Assembly (NCBI GenBank): GCA_023392995.1
Contig: JAEWMZ010000417.1
Span: 1-16,014 of the forward strand
From: Bacillota bacterium
GTDB taxonomy: Bacteria; Bacillota; Clostridia; Lachnospirales; Lachnospiraceae
Direction: 5' to 3'
Length of the DNA: 16,014 nt
The notes beneath the pieces were generated by a model that saw only the letters and a program-made list of their open reading frames with translations, ran no database searches and was not told the DNA's origin. The position numbers and the translations under genes were made by a program. Each line of letters opens with the position of its first letter. Position 1 is the stretch's first letter. This document shows positions 1 to 7,632 of the stretch, one piece after another.

Positions 1-665
1 CCCCATCAGGTAAATTCTTAGCGATTTTGTTCATGTAACATTCTTAAAAATTTAAAACACTAAGATTTGAGTGTCATATTATAACAGACTCAAGATATTA
101 ATTTATAGGCTCTGATGTTATCATTTTCATATAAGGGCTCATTCCAGCAACTCAAGCAATCTGAAATTTATGAAAATGAAAGATTTAAAACTAATATCAT
201 GATACACATTTAACCACTTTTGTGTCACTTTTTTATTTGGATAGTGAACTTTAAATAGCAGTGATGCATTAATTTACCGGTTTTGTATCCTTGATGTTAC
301 CACATTTGTGTCCCTAGATAACCAGAGAGGATTAACGGATATAGCTAAAATTATGTTTATACACAACTATTCGCAAAACCTAAGTTTAACGAATAGTTAG
401 AAGGAATATAATATCCAAGTGGAAATTGTTATATGAAAATTAATAATTCCAGCAATTAAGCATAATATCTAATAATCTACAACTATTTAAAAGTGTTTAG
501 TTTTAAAACTGTTTAGTTAGAGAAAAATCATATTTATGCATTGTGTTCACAATCTTTCGTACATAATATACACATCTATAACTGCATTTTTTTACTGGCT
601 CTATTATAAAGTACTTTTACTTATGTCCTTTATATTTGCAATTTCCCTAATAGTGTATCGATCTT
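1..665. other. AT-rich stretch without a supportable gene
   Basis: No convincing coding frame is visible on either strand. A minus-strand ATG at 34 opens 11 codons that run off the left edge, with only a weak ribosome binding site (AAGAATG), so it cannot be called. Two loosely similar stretches, ccacttttgtgtcac near 214 and ccacatttgtgtccc near 299, suggest an old short duplication. The only clear structure is the hairpin at 365-398, listed separately. Confidence 0.5.
365..398. repeat. 9-bp perfect inverted repeat (hairpin)
   Basis: AACTATTCG (365-373) is exactly mirrored by CGAATAGTT (390-398) across a 16-base gap. There is no T-run on either side, so it is not a typical intrinsic terminator. 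It could be a protein binding site or a relic of a mobile element. No gene starts nearby. Confidence 0.4.
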
Positions 666-1055
666 TTATTTTAATACTTCACCTAATTGCTTTTTAGAGT
701 ATTTATCTGGCCTTCCTGTGATTGTTACATTATTGCTTTGATGATTTATTTTAAATTTTAAATGCCCTGCACATATTATTCATTACTTAACATCTTTTTC
801 ATAGGAACATAAGGCATTAACCCATCTAGCGCTAGAAATCAAGCTATTTTTCTGTGTTATTTCACCTAATTCTATTACGTTTAATACAATTCTTTTATTC
901 TTGAAAATACCTATTATTTTACATTCGGCATTCCTATTTCTCCTAGTGTGTTTTATTATTTAAATTACTTCATATTCATTTTTTAGTATACTGACGTAGC
1001 CGTCATCACAGTTCCAACTAAAGATCTTGCTCTTGGAGATTATATCCATCAACAT
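666..1055 (-). pseudogene. Decayed reading frame downstream of the peptidase gene
   Basis: Starting at ATG 1055, one minus-strand frame of 130 codons reads protein-like sequence interrupted only at 960-962 (TAA) and 780-785 (TAA TGA) before a final TAA at 666-668. Recognisably coding-like pieces include IIGIFKNKRIVLNVIELGEI, followed later by VTITGRPDKYSKKQLGEVLK. No frameshift is needed to join them. It lies immediately after the M3 peptidase stop and in the same frame, separated from it by TAG and CAT. I do not recognise the family. AT-rich DNA can give such frames by chance, so this is a candidate for an inactivated gene, not a firm call. Confidence 0.35.
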
Positions 1056-1061
1056 ATGCTA

Positions 1062-2966
1062 CTACTTTTTTTCCTCAAACTCTGTGATCAGCCGGTCAAA
1101 CCGTGCGGTGAATGCACTGATGTAGTCATCGTTTTTAATATCCATTCCGGCGATGCTTAACATCTCTACAACATTACCGCTTTTACCTGCCTTCAAGAAG
1201 GCAAGATACTCCTCCACTGCGCTCTTGTCGCCCGACTGAATGCGATCGGCGATATTGCAGGCTGCGGCAATGCCCACAGCGTACTGGTAGACGTAAAAGC
1301 CGTAATAAAAGTGAGGAATCCGTGCCCAGCCGCCTGCATCAGAATCAGTTAAGGTGTACGACTCTCCAAAGAACTCTTTAGCAACTTGTGTCCACAACTC
1401 ATCAAGCTTGTCGGCGGTCAAGATACCTCCATTTTGTACCATCCAGGCTGCAACCTCTTGGAATCGGGCATAATAGATCTGAACAAAGAATGCGCTATAT
1501 AGCGTAGACATTTGTTGGGCGGCGTAATACTGTCGCTCCTCTTCTGTCTTGGCATGCTTAATTAAGTAGTCCGAGAGTAGCAGCTCATTTAAGCTGCTAG
1601 CCACCTCACTGGTCAGGCAAGTGACATTCTGATTGTAGTTACTATCTTGAGTTTGAGAGTATAGTATATGTACCGCATGACCCAGCTCGTGAGTCAAGGT
1701 AGAAATACTGTCAAAATCATCCGTGTAGTTAAGCAGAATATAGGGGTGCGTGCCGGGTATCGGCATGGTAAAGGCACCGGTGGACTTGTTCTCGGCGGGG
1801 TAGACGTCGATAGCATCACCCGAGAGCATTATGTCCAACCTTTTAGCATAATCTTCTCCTAAGGGCGTCAACGCTTCCTTCACAAGCTTCTGTGCGTCCA
1901 AGTAGGAGTATTCTGTGCCGGGATCCTTAGCGATGCTTACTTTCGTCTCAAAGCTATATAGTGTTGTAACGCCCAAAGACTTTTTTAGCAGCGTGAAATA
2001 TCGATCCAACGCAGGCTTTGCTTGATTCGCAGCAGATAGGACACCGCGATAAACTGAAATGGGTGTATTCTCTGAAATCAGGCTTTCCTCAAGCGCTGAG
2101 CCATACTTATGGCTGGTAGCACTCTGAGTTACAGCAGTATAATAATTATGCATATTCTGTGCCAAGGTATTGCGAAATTGGTTATAAGGCTGCATCATGG
2201 CATTGGAGTATGCAATACGAAATTCCTGTGGATACTCTTTATTGCAAGCGGCTGGATAATTGTTGTTGTCCGCCGGACGCTCGGACCCATCAGGAAATTT
2301 GATATTCTGAAAGGTTAAGTCACTATCCACGAGTGTAAAATATAAGCTATAAGCTCCAACCCGCAACTGATAGACCGGCTGCAAGAGCTGTTCCTCCGAC
2401 TCTGGCAGCGTGTAGGGGCTCATTACACGGTCACGGCCGAACCTGGTAAGATAAGGCTTCATACGTGAATCCTCCGCCACCGTGTCTAGGAAGCTGTCAC
2501 TATTTGCAAGCAGTTCCGGCAGAGCGAAGGCGGTGTCGATGGAAAACTTGGTAGCATAATTCACCCTACCGGATCGCGCCTTGGCCGCACTATCGGACTG
2601 ATCCTTATGCACCTGTAACATTGTGTAAGCGTTCAACCTCCCTAACAAACGTTCTGCCTCATCAACGCCTTTGTAGTAGCTGATAACACCATCCACAGTA
2701 GAGAGCTTACCGCGCAAGGCGGCAATGACTTTGATTTGAGTCACCGCCCGTGAAAATTCCTTTTCTAACGCTGCTCCATCCGGGTAAATAGAACTTAAAT
2801 CCCATGAGATTTCCTGAGGGGCTACGGTTTTTGTCGGAGTTGCAGCTTCTGTTGGAGTTGCGGCTTCTGTTGGTACTTTGTTTGTTTTCAGTCCTTTAGT
2901 CTGGTTACATGCGGTAAAAGGAAGTACCATCACAAGCACCAAAAAGAACGAGATAATTCGTTTCAT
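1062..2966 (-). CDS. Lipoprotein M3-family oligopeptidase (PepF-like)
   Basis: A 634-residue zinc metallopeptidase expected to cleave oligopeptides outside the membrane. Residues 1-20 form a lipoprotein signal (MKRIISFFLVLVMVLPFTAC) with the lipidated cysteine at 20. A threonine/proline/alanine linker with a duplicated TEAATP unit (about 33-44) follows. The M3 catalytic core lies toward the C-terminus: HELGH at 426-430 gives the two zinc histidines and the catalytic glutamate, and TSEVASSLNE contains the likely third ligand, Glu454. The length fits the PepF/oligoendopeptidase F group plus the signal and linker. The start is supported by AGGAGG eight bases upstream. It sits 54 bp behind the gene at 3021-3731, so co-transcription is possible. 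Base composition looks more GC-rich than its AT-rich flanks. Most PepF proteins are cytosolic, so an exported form is notable. Confidence 0.88.
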   Translation of the reverse strand: MKRIISFFLVLVMVLPFTACNQTKGLKTNKVPTEAATPTEAATPTKTVAPQEISWDLSSIYPDGAALEKEFSRAVTQIKVIAALRGKLSTVDGVISYYKGVDEAERLLGRLNAYTMLQVHKDQSDSAAKARSGRVNYATKFSIDTAFALPELLANSDSFLDTVAEDSRMKPYLTRFGRDRVMSPYTLPESEEQLLQPVYQLRVGAYSLYFTLVDSDLTFQNIKFPDGSERPADNNNYPAACNKEYPQEFRIAYSNAMMQPYNQFRNTLAQNMHNYYTAVTQSATSHKYGSALEESLISENTPISVYRGVLSAANQAKPALDRYFTLLKKSLGVTTLYSFETKVSIAKDPGTEYSYLDAQKLVKEALTPLGEDYAKRLDIMLSGDAIDVYPAENKSTGAFTMPIPGTHPYILLNYTDDFDSISTLTHELGHAVHILYSQTQDSNYNQNVTCLTSEVASSLNELLLSDYLIKHAKTEEERQYYAAQQMSTLYSAFFVQIYYARFQEVAAWMVQNGGILTADKLDELWTQVAKEFFGESYTLTDSDAGGWARIPHFYYGFYVYQYAVGIAAACNIADRIQSGDKSAVEEYLAFLKAGKSGNVVEMLSIAGMDIKNDDYISAFTARFDRLITEFEEKK

Positions 2967-3020
2967 GAATTATTCCTCCTGGTCTAATTATAATAATGAT
3001 ATAGATACTTAAGATAAGAA

Positions 3021-3731
3021 TTAAGATATCATTGGATTTCCGTGACAATCTCTAACAATCACGGTTTTTAACGTATCCTCAAAAAATGGTTGTTTATCAT
3101 TATTAATTTCAAATACGGTACTGCTATTAGGATAATTAAGTTTTCTTAATAAATAGATACCTAAAACTCTTGCAGAATAATATGCTGTAACCGCTTCATA
3201 CGCATTAAAAAGCCTTTCTCTTGATTCATCCTGATTTACTTCATGTTTTGATAAATTATATATTTTAACAAAGTTATCTAAAGCGACAATAATATCGCTA
3301 TCCACGATGTTTAAACCTTTAATCAATTTTATTGCTTTCCCAAATGTAGTATTATGAAATCGTAAATCTCCAAAAACTTTATGTGTCTGTAATATTATTC
3401 TGCAAATAACTTCTAAATGCATCCCACAATTTTGCACTATGTATCTTGAATGCATTCTAATATCACATATATCAATGTCGGAGCGGGCGTATTGTAACGG
3501 TCTATATAATGACCGCTCAACACCTTTCGGAAAAATATTGATAACAGGATCAGGTGGCATTGCATAAGCCCCTATACCTCCTAGTTTCTGATCAGTAAGC
3601 CATAGGATGTCCGTTACATACTTCTCTTTCTTATCTATTACTGTTAATATAAAACTTTTAATACAATTCTGTATATTTTCATCTAATACATTGTTAAACA
3701 GATATATAAGTGGCTGATGTGTTAACTCCAC
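3021..3731 (-). CDS. Hypothetical protein, unrecognised family, GTG start
   Basis: A 236-residue protein that I do not recognise. The frame extends back to an ATG at 3773, but that ATG has no ribosome binding site, whereas GTG at 3731 is preceded by GGAGGTG with six bases between. The GTG start is therefore preferred, giving VELTHQPLIYLF as the N-terminus (read as Met). The protein looks soluble and mostly helical, without a signal peptide or membrane segments. Its C-terminal half holds an N-L-S-K-H-E-V-N stretch followed by an amphipathic helix (EAVTAYYSARVLG), loosely reminiscent of helical nucleotide-binding or HEPN-type folds; that resemblance is weak. It is AT-rich and directly precedes the lipoprotein peptidase gene. 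Confidence 0.7.
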   Translation of the reverse strand: MELTHQPLIYLFNNVLDENIQNCIKSFILTVIDKKEKYVTDILWLTDQKLGGIGAYAMPPDPVINIFPKGVERSLYRPLQYARSDIDICDIRMHSRYIVQNCGMHLEVICRIILQTHKVFGDLRFHNTTFGKAIKLIKGLNIVDSDIIVALDNFVKIYNLSKHEVNQDESRERLFNAYEAVTAYYSARVLGIYLLRKLNYPNSSTVFEINNDKQPFFEDTLKTVIVRDCHGNPMIS

Positions 3732-3789
3732 ACTGCACCTCCATTCTTTTGTTGTTTTACATCGACGTAACATTTGTTTATCTTGAGAA

Positions 3790-3897
3790 CTACTTACTTC
3801 CTTCTTTCAGGTAAGGCTTAATCATTTTGGGTTTTAACCATCCGGGAATTTCGTAGGATCTTTTATGAATGAATTCTTCTAAAGTTTTATCATTAAT
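3790..3897 (-). pseudogene. Coding-like remnant in frame after the LUD gene stop
   Basis: Immediately beyond the TAG stop of the LUD gene (3898-3900) the same frame continues for 35 protein-like codons to a second TAG at 3790-3792, including RSYEIPGWLKPKMIKPYLKE. There is no start codon or ribosome binding site at its beginning, and the only ATG lies inside it. It looks like the 3' end of a lost gene, or a C-terminal extension cut off by a nonsense mutation. The family is unknown. Confidence 0.35.
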
Positions 3898-4503
3898 CTA
3901 ATATCCAAGCTTTTCATGAATTAAAATAACTTCATATTCACTTCCTGTAGGTTTTTCCCATAATACAGAAAAATTTCTGCATATTCTCTGGGGGCTTTTA
4001 CAATCATAGCATTTATCACCTTTTATCGCACATGGAGTTTTTACTCCTAAACGTTTGGCATTAAGGGGTGCAGCGATATTTCTTGCTCTATCTAAGGCCT
4101 CTTCATAACTTGAAGCAATTTTATTTTCACCAATAATTAAATAAACTTTATCATGTCCAAAACTGATTGCAGATACACGATTTCCAGTATTATCTATATT
4201 GATGATTTCTCCTGTTTCAGCAATTCCATTTACCGAGGAAATATAAATATCTGAAAGGTTTGCTCTCTTTCTTGCTTCCATGGCACTCATGTTTTCAGGT
4301 AATCGCATATGCCAATACACATCATTATAAGACACCAGTGCATCATACAGTTTCATTTCTTCTACAGTAACTGACCCTCCAATTCCAATAGTTTTATTAC
4401 CCATTTGATTCGCTAAATACTTCGTTGCTTCTTCTGCATCATTAAATTCACTTACAGTATATCCCAAGCGATCTAGACTATTTCTGAGTTTTGTAAATTC
4501 CAT
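3898..4503 (-). CDS. LUD-domain protein (lactate-utilisation-type, DUF162)
   Basis: A 201-residue LUD (LutB/LutC-type, formerly DUF162) domain protein. The family fold is related to NagB/RpiA/CoA-transferase proteins, and some members assemble the LutABC lactate dehydrogenase complex; stand-alone clostridial members are of uncertain function. Features seen are the N-terminal helical region, the GNKTIGIGGSVTVEE glycine-rich segment near 35-49, ANLSDIYISSVNGIAETGEI near 81-100, and NRVSAISFGHDKVYLIIG near 107-124, all typical of the family. A cysteine cluster (CAIKGDKCYDCKSPQRIC) lies near 158-175 and could bind metal. The start ATG has AAAAGGAGCG about eight bases upstream. No lutA or lutB partner is in the window, so a lactate role is not supported by context. 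Confidence 0.85.
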   Translation of the reverse strand: MEFTKLRNSLDRLGYTVSEFNDAEEATKYLANQMGNKTIGIGGSVTVEEMKLYDALVSYNDVYWHMRLPENMSAMEARKRANLSDIYISSVNGIAETGEIINIDNTGNRVSAISFGHDKVYLIIGENKIASSYEEALDRARNIAAPLNAKRLGVKTPCAIKGDKCYDCKSPQRICRNFSVLWEKPTGSEYEVILIHEKLGY

Positions 4504-4629
4504 AATTGTGTCGCTCCTTTTCGTACTAGTTTTCTTTTATATAAAGCTGCATAATCCCAAATTATTTCTTTGTGTTCATTAGTAATTTCTTGAAATCATT
4601 ATTCTCAAAGGAATTATCATCTGAAAAAA

Positions 4630-4764
4630 TTAGTTAACGTCATATCTTTTATCGTCTTTATATATCTCCAAGTCCTTAACATAATAATGATATGGGAGAA
4701 CTCCCATTTCCATAAAGCCGCTACCTAAAACTTTCAATACATTTGGCTTAGTGCGGATACTCTC
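4630..4764 (-). pseudogene. 3' remnant of an unrecognised gene
   Basis: A 44-codon open minus-strand frame ends at TAA 4630-4632 and is cut by an in-frame TAA at 4765-4767. It reads convincingly coding-like, with FMEMGVLPYHYYVKDLEIYK in its middle. The internal ATG at the start of that piece has no good ribosome binding site. It is probably the C-terminal end of a gene lost upstream. The surrounding bases contain a short duplication (GAGAGTAT twice), which may mark the damage. Confidence 0.35.
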
Positions 4765-4864
4765 TTAATTGCGATAATACTCTCCTATGCTCCGATAATT
4801 ATGAAACGATTATTCCAAAGAACAACATCAATGTTTCTGATACTAAATTGATGTAAAAAGCTTG

Positions 4865-4878
4865 TTAGACTAATTATA
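4865..4878 (-). promoter_or_regulatory. Possible -10 box with overlapping TTAGACTAA motif
   Basis: On the minus strand TATAAT (4873-4878) is followed directly by TTAGTCTAACA, so a TTAGACTAA motif (4865-4873) overlaps the last base of the -10 box and the presumed transcription start. The best -35 at a 17-bp spacing is TTAATT, which is weak. The promoter would face the LUD gene 360 bp away. The same 9-mer is present in both arms of the nearby palindrome, hinting at a shared regulator. Confidence 0.25.
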
Positions 4879-4927
4879 ACATAAACTTCAAATAAAATTA
4901 ATGGTATTCCTTCCAAGATTTTGGACA

Positions 4928-4989
4928 TTCTTATGCTACTTAGACTAACAGAAATTAGGTTTCTTATGTTAGTCTAAGTAGCATAAGAA
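4928..4989. repeat. 23-bp perfect inverted repeat with 16-bp centre
   Basis: Positions 4928-4950 are exactly complementary to 4967-4989. Each arm contains TTAGACTAA, itself symmetrical around its central A (4940-4948, and inverted at 4969-4977), and a third copy sits at 4865-4873. The centre can extend the stem through gaaa/tttc. It lies between the ars operon terminator and the LUD gene. It may be a small palindromic element, a cruciform-forming site or a regulator binding site. TTAG-N-CTAA resembles the core of DtxR/IdeR-type boxes, but that is only a resemblance. Confidence 0.75.
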
Positions 4990-5021
4990 AATAGTTCCCT
5001 CCGGCTAAGAAAGGGAACTAT
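4985..5021 (-). terminator. Intrinsic terminator of the ars operon
   Basis: On the minus strand ATAGTTCCCT (5012-5021) pairs perfectly with AGGGAACTAT (4991-5000) over an 11-base loop, and the stem is followed by TTTCTTATG. It is 140 bp past the arsA stop and points the right way. The stem is only moderately GC-rich and the T-run is short, so efficiency may be partial. Its tail runs into the palindrome at 4928-4989, which could reinforce termination. Confidence 0.65.
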
Positions 5022-5161
5022 AAGTTGACGTTTTTACCATTTTATAATTATAAGCCAGGTGAAAATATACGCAGATAAAGTCTTCTTTTTAGTACACGAA
5101 GCTATAATACCTAGATAAAATAGTAACAATACAATTCAAGGATACATTATTATAATATTTA

Positions 5162-6871
5162 CTATTTTTCTACACGCCAAGGAATGATGGCAAAATGACC
5201 GCCAGAATGTTCAGAAACTTTGTTAATCCATACAATTTCATTATTTGCCTTAGCTGAAAGCAGTTCATTCTTAGTGTTACTTTGATAGAGGGATGCATTG
5301 ATAATCCACCATTTTGTAGCTATTTCAGCTCGTTTTAAATCTTCCTCAAGTCGCATTGCTTCATACACAGGAGTTGCTTCTGCCAAAGTAACAATAATAA
5401 CTTCTGTTTCCTTCGGATTTCGAAGTCTTGGTAATAATCTTCGAACGGAATCAGGAATGTTTCCCTGAGAGCGCTGTATTTCCTTGTGATAGCTTTGGGT
5501 AGAATCAAGTAATAAAAGTGTGTGTCCGGTAGGAGCTGTATCAATTACTACGATCTGATCTTCTGCCTTATCTACGATCTCAGCAAAGGCTCTGAATACT
5601 GCGATTTCCTGTGTACAGGGCGATCTTAAGTCTTCCTCAATATAAGCAAGATCTCCTTCGGACATAGTTTCTTTGGCTTTGTTTAGAATTTCATTCTGGT
5701 ATCTCTTTAGCTCAGCTTTTTCATCGATACTGCTCATAGTGATACCTTCACCCTCATTAATGACATACTTAAGATGTGCGGCTGGATCTGTTGTAGTTAA
5801 GTGCACCTTCCGGCCTTTCGCTGCCAGTCCTGAGGCTATGGCTGCTGCTATTGTCGTTTTACCTACACCACCCTTACCCATGGTGAATATAACCTTTTTA
5901 TCTGACTGGTTCAGATCATTAATCACATCCTCTATGTTAGGAATAGACGTCACCTTTAAGGCTTCTGTTTCATAAGTAGAATCAACTCCAGATAAGATGG
6001 ATCTGATGTTTGCCAGGCCGGTTATGTTATATGGTCTTAATGGCACAGTATATTGTGTGATATTCTTTAGATGTGCAGGCATATTTTGCAATGCCTTATG
6101 CTGTTTATGATACAGGCTTTCGGAAACAACATCATCAAAGGATCGTAATATTCCATTAATAATCATCATCTGGTTTTCTACACCAATCGCATAAAGCTCC
6201 ATCGCAGCTCGTTCCGCCTCTTTTAACGGTGTCTCTTCCGGACGTGTGACTAAGATCAGAGTTGTTAATGCGGGATCAGATAAGGTAATTACCGCATTCT
6301 TGTAGATCTCCTTTTTATCATCAAGGCCGGAAAGCTGCCCTAAGCAAGACGCGCCATGGGTACTCTCATTAATGAAGTTACTCCAGGCAGAAGGGAGCTG
6401 CAGCATTCTCAGTGTATGTCCGGTTGGGGCTGTGTCAAAGATGATATGGTCGTATTCCTTTTTTAAGTCTTCATCGGTAATAAATTTTGAAAATTCATTA
6501 AAGGCTGCAATTTCCACCGTACAGGAGCCGGATAGCTGCTCTTCCATACTTTGAATTGCAGAGGCTGGTAATAAGCCTCTGTAGGGAGCAACCACACTTT
6601 CCCGGTATTCTGCGGCGGCATTTATGGGGTCTAAATTAGCAACCACTAAATTGGGAACTTCTGAGATGGGAACACCTTTGTTATCGAAATCCATGCCAAA
6701 TACATCCTGGAGATTAGAGGCTGGATCGGTGCTGATTAGCATTATTTTTTTTCCGGTGTCAGCAAGAGCAACGGCTGTAGCACATGCCATCGAGGTTTTC
6801 CCCACCCCGCCTTTACCGGTATAGAATAAATATTTGGTTAATTCTATTTTCTGAGGATCGAAATTGATCAT
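5162..6871 (-). CDS. arsA: ArsA arsenical pump-driving ATPase
   Basis: A 569-residue cytoplasmic ATPase that drives As(III)/Sb(III) export through the membrane carrier. Two homologous halves are visible. The N-terminal half has P-loop GKGGVGKT at 19-26 and DTAPTGHT at 146-153; the C-terminal half has GKGGVGKT at 332-339 and DTAPTGHT at 444-451. The three metalloid-binding cysteines known from E. coli ArsA are all present, at 117 (GSCTVE), 176 (GASCLG) and 419 (SPCTQE), so it should be allosterically activated by arsenite. Full length for the family. It starts 39 bp after arsD with a purine-rich AAGGAAAGGAAG ribosome binding site. Here the exporter partner is ACR3, not ArsB. Confidence 0.97.
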   Translation of the reverse strand: MINFDPQKIELTKYLFYTGKGGVGKTSMACATAVALADTGKKIMLISTDPASNLQDVFGMDFDNKGVPISEVPNLVVANLDPINAAAEYRESVVAPYRGLLPASAIQSMEEQLSGSCTVEIAAFNEFSKFITDEDLKKEYDHIIFDTAPTGHTLRMLQLPSAWSNFINESTHGASCLGQLSGLDDKKEIYKNAVITLSDPALTTLILVTRPEETPLKEAERAAMELYAIGVENQMMIINGILRSFDDVVSESLYHKQHKALQNMPAHLKNITQYTVPLRPYNITGLANIRSILSGVDSTYETEALKVTSIPNIEDVINDLNQSDKKVIFTMGKGGVGKTTIAAAIASGLAAKGRKVHLTTTDPAAHLKYVINEGEGITMSSIDEKAELKRYQNEILNKAKETMSEGDLAYIEEDLRSPCTQEIAVFRAFAEIVDKAEDQIVVIDTAPTGHTLLLLDSTQSYHKEIQRSQGNIPDSVRRLLPRLRNPKETEVIIVTLAEATPVYEAMRLEEDLKRAEIATKWWIINASLYQSNTKNELLSAKANNEIVWINKVSEHSGGHFAIIPWRVEK

Positions 6872-6910
6872 GATTTCTTCCTTTCCTTCTTACTGAACCT
6901 TTATAATATT

Positions 6911-7315
6911 CTAGCAACAGCCCTCGGAGCAGCAGCCACCTTCACAGCAGCCTTCCTCGGAGGTATTACTATCCTCTTGTACGGTACAGGACGGATTCTC
7001 AAGTGTATTCAATGGAATGTTTAATAATTCGGTAAATTCCTCATTTTTTGGATAGCGTCCCCGGATAATAATTTCACCATCCATCACAGTTACGGGCAAT
7101 GCTTCTGCCCCATTGGCTCTTATAAAATCCGTTACCGCTACATTTTTAATAAATTCCTGAGGAGCACTTGAAAGATTGAATCTCTCTACTTTGATTCCGC
7201 ATTTTTCCAGGGTATTTGTAACGGTTGATATTCTAAGAAGTTCAGGATCAACATCGATACCGCATAGTCCTGTTGGGCAGCACATTGCCGGTTCAAAAAT
7301 TTCTAATTTACTCAT
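6911..7315 (-). CDS. arsD: ArsD arsenic metallochaperone
   Basis: A 134-residue thioredoxin-fold protein that binds As(III)/Sb(III) and passes it to ArsA, also able to act as a weak repressor in some systems. The three essential N-terminal cysteines are at 12, 13 and 18 (MCCPTGLCG), matching E. coli ArsD positions. The C-terminal tail carries three vicinal cysteine pairs at 123-124, 128-129 and 133-134 (CCEGGCCSEGCC), one more pair than the two known in E. coli ArsD, and it ends on the last pair. Ribosome binding site CGGAGG precedes ATG. It lies 39 bp before arsA and 317 bp after acr3, as expected for a chaperone made together with its ATPase. Confidence 0.96.
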   Translation of the reverse strand: MSKLEIFEPAMCCPTGLCGIDVDPELLRISTVTNTLEKCGIKVERFNLSSAPQEFIKNVAVTDFIRANGAEALPVTVMDGEIIIRGRYPKNEEFTELLNIPLNTLENPSCTVQEDSNTSEEGCCEGGCCSEGCC

Positions 7316-7381
7316 AATTTTACCTCCGATTTTATAATATGATTAGGTGATTGTGAAACTTAATACTTCTGTTCTTTTTCC

Positions 7382-7456
7382 TGCTTAATACGTTCTCCTA
7401 AAATACGTTCTCCTAAAATATGTTCGCTTAAAATACGTTCTCTTAAAGTATATTGA
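7382..7456. repeat. Five tandem 15-bp repeats between acr3 and arsD
   Basis: Consensus cctaaaatacgttct, units at 7382, 7397, 7412, 7427 and 7442. The middle copies differ by one to three bases and the outer ones are more diverged. It lies in the 317-bp gap between acr3 and arsD, about 70 bp upstream of the arsD start. The unit is not palindromic and no -35/-10 pair is evident in it. The rest of the gap holds a short hairpin (GCTGT...ACAGC, 7457-7480) and the 22-bp duplication at 7533-7576. Confidence 0.85.
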
Positions 7457-7532
7457 GCTGTGTTTTAGAGTACTTTACAGCAAGGAGTAAAGGAATTTGC
7501 ATTCGTGGTAAGGTATGAGAAATCCTGGGTCG

Positions 7533-7576
7533 ATAGCTCTTCATGATTGATCCCATAGCTCTTCGTGATTGGCTCC
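7533..7576. repeat. Two tandem copies of a 22-bp unit
   Basis: atagctcttcatgattgatc (7533 on) and atagctcttcgtgattggct (7555 on) are adjacent near-identical 22-bp units in the acr3-arsD gap. The unit is unrelated to the 15-bp array nearby. Its function is unknown. Confidence 0.7.
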
Positions 7577-7632
7577 CTAACTTGATTTGCCACTGCATTT
7601 ATTCATTTATTCGTATCTTGATATTTAGCCCT

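Noticed and set aside
3732..3773. ATG start at 3773 for the hypothetical gene
   Set aside because: No ribosome binding site precedes it, and the strong GGAGGTG lies inside this extension just before GTG 3731.
4928..4989. Palindrome as an ordinary intrinsic terminator
   Set aside because: Neither strand has a proper T-run after the stem, the stem is AT-rich, and a more typical terminator lies next to it at 4985-5021.
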